A stretch of DNA of 12,561 bases from Bacteroidales bacterium (GTDB lineage: Bacteria > Bacteroidota > Bacteroidia > Bacteroidales > GCA-2748055). Below, in pieces: positions 6,577 through 12,561 of the stretch. The position numbers were made by a program, and so were the translations under genes. The stretch spans positions 1-12,561 of the forward strand of contig JAOZLK010000063.1 of the NCBI GenBank assembly GCA_029934875.1, given 5' to 3'. How positions within the stretch are numbered: the first letter of the stretch is position 1; each line of letters opens with the position of its first letter. The notes under the pieces were generated by a model. That model saw nothing but the letters and a program-made list of their open reading frames with translations. It was not told the DNA's origin and ran no database searches.

Positions 6577-7330
6577 CAGCTATCTTTTCCTGGATAGAAA
6601 TCATTGCCTCCCTGGCAGCTCTTTGCTCAGCATCCTTTTTTGTGCTGCCCCTTCCGCTTCCCTTTTTCTCACCATTCAGTGAGATGGTGGAAATAAAAGA
6701 GGGAAACTTTTGCGTGGAGTTATGCTCCTCAAGACTCTCAAAAATAACCTCAACTCTTTTTTTCTGTGCCCATTCAATGACCCTGCTTTTGTAATCCGGG
6801 TCCTTGTTCACAAGCAGGTTCAGATCGATGTGTTTTTCCAGGATTTTTTTGAGAAAGAATTTCCTGGCAACCCTGTAACCGCGGTCTAGATATATTGCTC
6901 CCACCAGGGCTTCCAGCATATTCCCATAAATATGCTTCGACTTGTTACCGGGAAGCACACCATGGCGAATCATAGAGGGTATGTGAATCTGCATTGCCAG
7001 GTAGTCCAGGTTTTTTCGTTTAACAATCCGGGCACGTACCTTGGTCATGAAGCCCTCATCGCAATTGGGGAATTTACGGAACAGGTAATCTGCCACAATG
7101 GTGCTGAGAACAGCATCGCCGAGGTATTCAAGGCGTTCATTGTTAATTGATGCTGCCTTGGGATAAGATATAAGGGCTGATTTTGGCAGGAAGGCAAGTT
7201 TATAAATCTTCAGCTTAAAGGGTAAAAAGCCCAATAATCGAATCAGTTGAAGATAGAACCTGCGTCCATTCAACACATTATCCCTTAAAAAGCTTGAAAA
7301 TAACTGATGTATTGTGACCCCCGAAACCAA
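6566..7330 (-). CDS. rnc: Ribonuclease III
   Basis: Cleaves double-stranded RNA in rRNA precursors and structured mRNAs; cytoplasmic dimer. As drawn it has 254 residues. The catalytic domain carries the signature NERLEYLGD (64-72) with metal-site residues E65, E68 and D72, and a second motif GNMLEALVGAIYLD (136-149) with E140. N137 stands where E. coli has D114. A double-stranded-RNA-binding domain fills about 177-248 (YKSRVIEWAQKK, GRGSTKKDAEQRAAREAM). The start is uncertain. TTG at 7330 overlaps fabF by 53 bases and supplies the N-terminal helix (HQLFSSFLRDN) that Bacteroidota homologues usually have before the FYLQLIRLLGF core. GTG at 7276 or TTG at 7273, just after the fabF stop and with AGGGA 4 or 7 bases upstream, would give about 235 residues. 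It overlaps the next gene by 11 bases. Confidence 0.93.
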   Translation of the reverse strand: MVSGVTIHQLFSSFLRDNVLNGRRFYLQLIRLLGFLPFKLKIYKLAFLPKSALISYPKAASINNERLEYLGDAVLSTIVADYLFRKFPNCDEGFMTKVRARIVKRKNLDYLAMQIHIPSMIRHGVLPGNKSKHIYGNMLEALVGAIYLDRGYRVARKFFLKKILEKHIDLNLLVNKDPDYKSRVIEWAQKKRVEVIFESLEEHNSTQKFPSFISTISLNGEKKGSGRGSTKKDAEQRAAREAMISIQEKIADGT

Positions 7331-8525
7331 AAGTGTTGCTCATGCCAATGTTTACTTCACGTTTTTGAGCAGTGTTCGGGGTAAGGTTAAGTTTGGGGTC
7401 TATACCCGGATCCAGGGTCTTAAGGTTAATAGTGGGAGGGATGATCCCATGATTAATAGACATAATCACAGCAATGGATTCAATGGCACCGGCTGCTCCC
7501 AAAAGGTGTCCGGTCATCGATTTGGTGGAACTGATGTTCAAATCGTAAGCGTGCTCACCAAAAACTTTTTTGATCGCTGCTGCTTCAGACAGGTCACCCA
7601 GGGGGGTGGCTGTTCCATGTACGTTGATATAATCAACTGTTTCAGGTTTGATTTTTGCATCTCTGAGGGCATTCAACATTACCAGACGGGCTCCTTCACC
7701 ATCGGGGTGGGGGGCGGTAAGATGATGTGCATCAGCCGACATTCCCCCGCCAATCAGTTCGGCGTAGATTTTTGCACCACGCTTTTGTGCGTGTTCCAAT
7801 TCTTCAAGGATCAATCCTCCTCCTCCTTCTCCCATGACAAATCCATCCCTGGTGGCATCGAAGGGCCGCGAGGCTGTTTTGTACTCATCATTGTTTGAAG
7901 AAAGCGCCTGCATGGAATTGAATCCTCCAACTCCTGCTTCGCAGATAGCTGCTTCTGATCCTCCTGAAATAAACAGGTCTGCCATATCGAGGCGGATCAG
8001 GTTATAAGCATCAATAAGGGCGTTAGTTGAGGATGCACAGGCTGATACCGTGGCGTAGTTTGGCCCCCTGTACCCATATTTCATGGACAGGTGACCCGCT
8101 GCGATATCGGAGATCATTTTAGGGATAAAAAAGGGATTAAACCTGGGTGTGTATCCACCCTCCACGTATCCCTTAATTTCATTGGTGAAGGTTTCTATTC
8201 CCCCAATTCCGGACGCCCAGATTACTCCGGCGCGATCCTTGTTAATCTCCGCTTCTTCCAGGCCGGCATCCAGGTAGGCCTCATGGGCCGCAATCATGGC
8301 AAACTGAGCGTACTTGTCAAGCTTTCTGGCACCCTTGCGGTCGAAGTAATCCAGGGGATTATAATTCTTCACCTCGCAGGCAAACTTGGTTTTGAATTTC
8401 TCAGCGTTGAAACTGGTAATCCAATCGCTCCCGCTTACTCCATTGGAAAGACCTTTCCAGTATTCCTGCAAATTCTTTCCAAGGGGGGTGAATGCCCCTA
8501 ATCCTGTGACTACTACCCGTTTCAT
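7278..8525 (-). CDS. fabF: 3-oxoacyl-[acyl-carrier-protein] synthase II (KAS II)
   Basis: Condenses malonyl-ACP with acyl-ACP, elongating fatty acids by two carbons. It has 415 residues, the full FabF length. The catalytic triad is in place: C163 in VSACASSTNAL, H303 in NVHGTATPLGD and H340 in KSMTGHLLGAAGA, with K335 also conserved. The N-terminal RVVVTGLGAFTPLG and C-terminal NTFGFGGHNTSVIF are family signatures. It lies 30 bases downstream of acpP, which encodes its carrier protein, and upstream of rnc, an arrangement common in Bacteroidota and also seen in part in Proteobacteria. The ATG at 8525 matches the usual N-terminus. It is very likely co-transcribed from the acpP promoter. Confidence 0.98.
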   Translation of the reverse strand: MKRVVVTGLGAFTPLGKNLQEYWKGLSNGVSGSDWITSFNAEKFKTKFACEVKNYNPLDYFDRKGARKLDKYAQFAMIAAHEAYLDAGLEEAEINKDRAGVIWASGIGGIETFTNEIKGYVEGGYTPRFNPFFIPKMISDIAAGHLSMKYGYRGPNYATVSACASSTNALIDAYNLIRLDMADLFISGGSEAAICEAGVGGFNSMQALSSNNDEYKTASRPFDATRDGFVMGEGGGGLILEELEHAQKRGAKIYAELIGGGMSADAHHLTAPHPDGEGARLVMLNALRDAKIKPETVDYINVHGTATPLGDLSEAAAIKKVFGEHAYDLNISSTKSMTGHLLGAAGAIESIAVIMSINHGIIPPTINLKTLDPGIDPKLNLTPNTAQKREVNIGMSNTFGFGGHNTSVIFKLFKG

Positions 8526-8555
8526 ACCTGCAAGTATTTGTAGATAAACTACAGC

Positions 8556-8792
8556 TTACTCAGCGTTCTCTTCGATATATTTGATCGCGTCTCCAACAGT
8601 GGAAATGCTTTCAGCCTGATCATCAGGAATACCCATATTGAACTCTTTTTCAAATTCCATGATGAGCTCAACTGTGTCAAGAGAATCAGCGCCCAGGTCG
8701 TTAGTAAAGCTAGCTTCCGGAGTTACCTCATTCTCATCAACACCTAATTTGTCAACAATAATTGCTTTTACTCTTGATGCAACGTCAGACAT
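8556..8792 (-). CDS. acpP: Acyl carrier protein
   Basis: A 78-residue acidic carrier protein of fatty acid synthesis. The phosphopantetheine attachment site is S37 in [12 protein letters not shown], the canonical DSL motif. The four-helix layout and the ending [11 protein letters not shown] are typical. First gene of the acpP-fabF-rnc-IPExxxVDY operon; a Bacteroidota-type promoter lies 44 bases upstream. The leader is very AT-rich without a Shine-Dalgarno site, in line with strong translation initiation in this phylum. Confidence 0.98.
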   Translation of the reverse strand: MSDVASRVKAIIVDKLGVDENEVTPEASFTNDLGADSLDTVELIMEFEKEFNMGIPDDQAESISTVGDAIKYIEENAE

Positions 8793-8835
8793 GACTATAA
8801 ATTTAAATTAATAATATTGGTTATTTTTAACGGTG

Positions 8836-8866
8836 CAAAGAAATGCAAAATTCGACTATTTTCAAA
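8836..8866 (-). promoter_or_regulatory. Promoter of the acpP-fabF-rnc operon
   Basis: Reading leftward, TTTG (8866-8863) is followed after 19 bases by TTTCTTTG (8843-8836), one mismatch from TAnnTTTG. The spacing is right for the Bacteroidota primary sigma factor. The predicted start is near 8831, with an AT-rich leader of about 39 bases. The 163-base region 8793-8955 also has to hold the purN promoter, which I could not place with confidence. Confidence 0.55.
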
Positions 8867-8955
8867 AGAATGCTCTTTTTTTGACAACATTTTCGTCTAA
8901 AACAATGATTTTACTTGAAAAAAATCTCTTTTTCTGGACGGCTAAAACATAGAAA

Positions 8956-9525
8956 ATGAAAAGGATAGCCATACTTGCCTCGGGTTCGGGTACCAATGCA
9001 GAGAACTTAATTCGTTTTTTTCGAACGCACCCCGCGGGAAGTGTGAAAATTGTGCTTACAAATAAACCCGGAGCCGGGGTTATCAAAAGGTCCGAATCCC
9101 TTAATGTGGAGACAGTTGTCTTTGGAAGGGAGCAGTTTTATGGGAGTGAGGAAATTACTGATCTTTTATTAGAGAGAGAAATAGACCTGCTTGTGCTGGC
9201 AGGATTCCTGTGGCTGGTTCCTCCTGGCCTCCTCCTGGCATTCAGTGGCCGGGTCATCAATATCCATCCTGCCCTGCTGCCCCGGTATGGAGGAAAGGGT
9301 ATGTATGGCAGCAATGTTCACAAGGCAGTTGTGGCCAGTGGTGATACGGAGTCGGGAATTACAATCCATCATGTGAACCAGGACTATGATGAAGGAAGTA
9401 TTATTTTCCAGGCTAGATGTGAAGTCATGGCAGGGGATAGCCCCGAGTCCCTTGCTGCAAAAATACATGAGCTTGAATATGAGCATTTCCCCAGGGTCGT
9501 CGAGGACTTGCTAGATAAGCTTTAG
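8956..9525 (+). CDS. purN: Phosphoribosylglycinamide formyltransferase (GART)
   Basis: Transfers the formyl group of 10-formyltetrahydrofolate to glycinamide ribonucleotide, the third step of purine synthesis; cytoplasmic. At 189 residues it has the usual PurN length. The phosphate-binding loop ASGSGTN (8-14) and the catalytic residues N102 and H104 (INIHPALLPRYGG) and D145 (DYDEGSIIFQ) are all visible, as is the GITIHHV strand. Divergent from acpP, an arrangement found in other Bacteroidota. Its last 15 bases overlap the 3' end of the converging M23 peptidase gene. The ATG fits, since the Rossmann strand RIAILASG begins at residue 3. Confidence 0.97.
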   Translation: MKRIAILASGSGTNAENLIRFFRTHPAGSVKIVLTNKPGAGVIKRSESLNVETVVFGREQFYGSEEITDLLLEREIDLLVLAGFLWLVPPGLLLAFSGRVINIHPALLPRYGGKGMYGSNVHKAVVASGDTESGITIHHVNQDYDEGSIIFQARCEVMAGDSPESLAAKIHELEYEHFPRVVEDLLDKL

Positions 9526-10764
9526 GATACCCATGACAATGCTTTTCTTTACATTGTAGTCGGGAAGGTAAGCTTCTTTGACCGGTTCTACGGGGGGCGC
9601 CACCACCTTTAAGGGGTTAACCGGACTCCCGTTCTTATAAAACCTGAAATCCAGGTGAGGCCCCGTGGCCAGACCTGTGGCTCCCACATAACCGATCACA
9701 TCGCCCTGCTTTACATAACGTCCCTGGCGGATATTTTTACCGAATCTGCTCAGGTGCATATAGGTGGTTGAGTATACACTGTTATGCTTTATTTTAACGT
9801 AGTTACCACCGCCATTCTTTTGATATCCAACTTTCGTGACGACCCCGTCACCTACTGTGTAAACAGGTGTGCCTGAGGGGGCTGCGTAATCAACTCCGTG
9901 ATGGGGACGACGAATTTTAAGGACGGGATGATATCTTGAGTTGGAGAAGCCGGAACTGATCCGGGAGAATCTCAGGGGAGCTTTCAGGAAGGCCTTGCGC
10001 AGGCTATTTCCCTCTTCGTCGTAGAAACTGTCTACCTCATCCTGCCGGAAGGGGATGGCCCAGAAATCATTGTTATTATGATTAATCAAGGCTCCCAGAA
10101 TTCGGTTAATACCAATGGATTGTGAATCTACATATGACTCCTCAAAGACTACCTTGTATTGGTCGCCCTGTTGAATTCCGAAAAAATCGATGGTCCACGC
10201 AAAAATCTCACTTAGCTCCACGGCCAACATGGGATTGGCATCAGCTTTCACCATCGATTCCCAGAGGGAGGTTTCAATAGTGCCCGAGGCAGTGATAATT
10301 CTATGTTCCACTGGCTTTGTGCCATTTTCAGCCCTTACAGACTCAGCTTCCAGGTAAACAGTAACGTAGTTCAGCGGATCTTTTTCGTATACAAATATGG
10401 CTGGAGTACTATCCAGTGTGCTGAAAAGTGTGTAAGCGTTGCCAGGTCTTATTTTTCTTTCATCCAGGAGTCCATCGGGCAGCATTGAAATATGGTATAG
10501 CTGTTTTTGACTTACCCCCAGGGGAAAAAGTACATCAGCCAGGGATTGCCTTCGGCGAACCTCTCCTTTTGTAAGCTGGTAAGCGGACAGGGGAATTCCA
10601 TAAAGCATTTCAATAGGAGGCTCGTCCTCCTGGATGCTTTCAACAAGTGCTATGGACGCCTTGGGCGATGATACAGAGATTGCATTCCGGGGCACGAAAT
10701 ATACCACGGCCACCACGAGGATGGTCAGCAAAAGCATGAAAAGTAAATCTCTACCCTTCCTCAT
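9511..10764 (-). CDS. M23-family (LytM-like) membrane-anchored peptidase
   Basis: A 417-residue envelope protein with an N-terminal membrane anchor or uncleaved signal (about 7-24), an intermediate region of about 240 residues including an OapA/LysM-like segment near 55-130, and a C-terminal LytM domain (about 270-378). Active-site motifs are HHGVD (H288, D292), the MHLSRF His (H337) and GPHLDF (H370, D372). In canonical LytM peptidases the last motif is HxH, with the second His binding zinc; here that position is Asp. Members cut peptidoglycan cross-bridges or stems or, when degenerate, activate amidases. Known Bacteroidota homologues also vary at this position, as far as I recall, so activity cannot be decided from sequence. 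The ATG shares a base with the leuS stop (TAATG), implying coupling. It overlaps purN by 15 bases at its 3' end. Confidence 0.9.
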   Translation of the reverse strand: MRKGRDLLFMLLLTILVVAVVYFVPRNAISVSSPKASIALVESIQEDEPPIEMLYGIPLSAYQLTKGEVRRRQSLADVLFPLGVSQKQLYHISMLPDGLLDERKIRPGNAYTLFSTLDSTPAIFVYEKDPLNYVTVYLEAESVRAENGTKPVEHRIITASGTIETSLWESMVKADANPMLAVELSEIFAWTIDFFGIQQGDQYKVVFEESYVDSQSIGINRILGALINHNNNDFWAIPFRQDEVDSFYDEEGNSLRKAFLKAPLRFSRISSGFSNSRYHPVLKIRRPHHGVDYAAPSGTPVYTVGDGVVTKVGYQKNGGGNYVKIKHNSVYSTTYMHLSRFGKNIRQGRYVKQGDVIGYVGATGLATGPHLDFRFYKNGSPVNPLKVVAPPVEPVKEAYLPDYNVKKSIVMGILKLI

Positions 10765-12561
10765 TATATCACGATGTTGATAATCTTCTTCGGGACATGA
10801 ATAAAACGCTTGGGTGTCGCACCCTTACTCCATTTTTGCGCTACTTCATTGGCAAGAACCTTTTCCTGTACCTCTTCAGCAGGCATGTCCAGTGGCAGGC
10901 TTATCTTAAAACGGAGCTTACCATTAATCATAACCGGGTACTCATAACTATCTTCCACGAGCAGGCTTTCATCACATAAAGGCCAATCAGCCAGGGCTAC
11001 CGATGTATTGGTTCCCAACATCTCCCAGATCTCCTCGGAAAGGTGGGGCGCAAAGGGAGCCAGTACCCTGATAAAGGATTGGGCCGTGTTCCTGGTCACC
11101 TTCCCCTTTTTGATACATAAATTTGTGAAGATCATCATTTGAGAAATGGCAGTATTGAAATGCAGGGCCTCAACATCTTCTCCTACCTTTTTGATGGTAG
11201 CGTGAAGCGATTTTAAGATCTCCTCGTCCTCTTCACCTTCATGCAATTTGCCAGGGTCGGCAAAGAACTTATTTACCCTGTTGAGGAAATTATAAACTCC
11301 CTTAACCCCGTTTTCAACCCATGGCTTTACAGCATCCAGCGGACCCAGGAACATTTCGTACAACCTCAGGGAATCAGCTCCGAAAGCAGCAACCACATCA
11401 TCCGGATTGACCACATTTTTCAGGGATTTGGACATCTTGGCCACAATCTGCTTCAGAGGCTCGCCGCTTTGGGTATGGTAAAATGCATCTTCTTTTTCTT
11501 CAACGAGATCGGAGGGGACTTTGGCTCCTGCCTCCGTTTCGTAGGCAAAGGCGAGGATCATTCCCTGGTTATACAGCTTCTGATAAGGTTCATCGGTGGA
11601 TACTATGCCCAGGTCGAAAAGAACCTTGTGCCAGAAACGGCTGTAGAGCAGGTGGAGGACGGCATGTTCAGCACCACCAATGTACAGGTCAACCGGCAGC
11701 CAATAGTTCTCCTTTGCACTGGAAAAGGGCTCCTCGTCATTTTTCGGGTCGATATAGCGGAGATAGTACCAGCATGAGCCTGCCCACTGTGGCATGGTAT
11801 TGGTCTCCCTTCGGCCTTTTCGGCCATCGGGTCCGGTAACTTCAAGCCATTTAGATGCATTGGACAGGGGAGATTGTCCGTCCGATCCAGGTTCATATAT
11901 CTCTAATTGGGGCAGTTCCAGGGGCAGCTGTTCTTCCTCCACCAGGGAAATTTCACCATCTTCCCAGTGAATGACAGGGAAGGGTTCGCCCCAGTAACGC
12001 TGGCGGCTGAAGAGCCAGTCCCTGATCTTGTAATTAATGGCTTCTTTACCAAGTTTATGATCTCCCAACCATGCGATGGTAGAAGCGATTCCCTTTTCTT
12101 TCGTAAGGCCATTGATATCCAGGCCAGTTAGTTCGTTTGATGAGTTGATGTAAGTCCCGTCTTCAGTCCAGCAGGCTTTTCCTTCAAGAATTTTGTTCCT
12201 CAAATCACTGTCCTCTGTTTTAGGATCCATGATGCAGGTGATGGGCAAAGAAAAGGTGGTGGCAAATTCAAAATCCCTTATGTCGTGGCAGGGTACTGCC
12301 ATAATTGCCCCGGTACCATAAGCCATCATAACATAGTCAGCCACCCAGATGGGTATTTTCTCACCATTCACTGGATTGATGGCCATACTTCCGGTAAAAA
12401 CACCCGTCTTTTCTTTGGAGAGGTCTGAACGGTCCAGGTCAGACTTGAGCCCTGCCCGGGCAATGTAGCCCTCCACTTCTTTCTTCTGCCCCTCAGTAAC
12501 CAGCTTCCCAAGCATGGGGTGCTCCGGTGCAACAACCATGTAGGTGGCTCCGAAAAGGGTG
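10764..12561 (-). CDS. leuS: Leucyl-tRNA synthetase, C-terminal two thirds (5' end beyond the window)
   Basis: Charges tRNA-Leu with leucine; cytoplasmic. The window holds about 598 residues; the reading frame stays open to the right edge (TLFGATYMVVAPEHP at the first visible codons), so the N-terminal HIGH-motif part lies outside. Visible: the CP1 editing domain with GTGAIMAVPCHD and RDFEFA, the RDWLFSRQRYWGEP core strand, SWYYLRYIDP, GGAEHAVLHLLYSRFWHK, the KMSKS loop in AKMSKSLKNVVNPDDVV, the anticodon-binding helical domain and the C-terminal extension ending VPKKIINIVI. It is the upstream partner of the M23 peptidase gene; the operon promoter lies outside the window. Confidence 0.98.
   Translation of the reverse strand, partial: TLFGATYMVVAPEHPMLGKLVTEGQKKEVEGYIARAGLKSDLDRSDLSKEKTGVFTGSMAINPVNGEKIPIWVADYVMMAYGTGAIMAVPCHDIRDFEFATTFSLPITCIMDPKTEDSDLRNKILEGKACWTEDGTYINSSNELTGLDINGLTKEKGIASTIAWLGDHKLGKEAINYKIRDWLFSRQRYWGEPFPVIHWEDGEISLVEEEQLPLELPQLEIYEPGSDGQSPLSNASKWLEVTGPDGRKGRRETNTMPQWAGSCWYYLRYIDPKNDEEPFSSAKENYWLPVDLYIGGAEHAVLHLLYSRFWHKVLFDLGIVSTDEPYQKLYNQGMILAFAYETEAGAKVPSDLVEEKEDAFYHTQSGEPLKQIVAKMSKSLKNVVNPDDVVAAFGADSLRLYEMFLGPLDAVKPWVENGVKGVYNFLNRVNKFFADPGKLHEGEEDEEILKSLHATIKKVGEDVEALHFNTAISQMMIFTNLCIKKGKVTRNTAQSFIRVLAPFAPHLSEEIWEMLGTNTSVALADWPLCDESLLVEDSYEYPVMINGKLRFKISLPLDMPAEEVQEKVLANEVAQKWSKGATPKRFIHVPKKIINIVI

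Noticed and set aside
7314..7898. 194-residue open frame antisense to fabF
   Set aside because: fabF is certain from its catalytic residues; the opposite frame shows no domain or signal.
8793..8835. AT-rich palindromic-looking stretch before acpP (AAATTTAAATT)
   Set aside because: It is explained as the low-structure AT-rich leader usual for highly expressed Bacteroidota genes; no convincing hairpin or riboswitch form.
8881..8886. TTGACA, a perfect sigma-70 -35 box upstream of purN
   Set aside because: No TATAAT-like -10 lies 16-18 bases downstream, and the Bacteroidota primary sigma factor does not use this box. The TACTTG at 8912-8917 is also too far (28 bases) from TTTG at 8880-8883 to make a Bacteroidota promoter.
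11241..11777. 178-residue open frame antisense to leuS
   Set aside because: leuS motifs including KMSKS are on the other strand in the same place; no independent evidence for this frame.
1..12561. Mobile element, CRISPR array, tRNA or rRNA genes
   Set aside because: No transposase or integrase motifs, spaced repeat array, tRNA cloverleaf or rRNA core sequence was seen on either strand.

Overview
The window looks like chromosomal DNA of a member of the Bacteroidota (a Bacteroidales/Marinilabiliales-type organism is my guess; the rank below phylum is inference). The reasons are the IPExxxVDY-family gene beside rnc, fabF and acpP, a RprX/RprY-like two-component pair, the near absence of strong Shine-Dalgarno sites, and several promoter elements of the Bacteroidota type (TAnnTTTG at -7, in two cases with TTTG 19-20 bases upstream). 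No rRNA, tRNA, CRISPR array or insertion sequence was seen. Gene density is very high and there is no gene-free stretch longer than about 165 bases.

Layout: lepA (translation factor EF4) reads rightward from a promoter at the left edge. It converges, with a 6-base gap, on a leftward OmpR-family response regulator and its histidine kinase, which overlap by ATGA. A 115-base divergent intergenic region follows. It carries four 6-base direct repeats at exactly 10-base spacing, flanked by -7 elements for both directions. A rightward gene for a small secreted acidic protein with an internal 50-residue duplication comes next and ends in a strong terminator. A rightward multi-membrane-span J-domain protein with a TTG start follows and ends 3 bases from the leftward acpP-fabF-rnc-IPExxxVDY operon (fatty acid synthesis plus RNase III). 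purN (purine synthesis) reads rightward, divergently from acpP, and overlaps at its 3' end a leftward M23-type envelope peptidase. That gene is coupled (TAATG) to leuS, which runs off the right edge.

Most genes are housekeeping. The part most worth a second look is the two-component/secreted-protein island at about 1836-4867. I propose that the tandem 10-base repeats are the operator of the adjacent OmpR-family regulator, controlling its own operon and the secreted protein as a small envelope-stress-type module. Secondary points of interest are an Asp in place of the last zinc-ligand His in the M23 peptidase, an Asn at a usually acidic metal-site position in RNase III, a predicted leaderless kinase mRNA, and the membrane J-protein.
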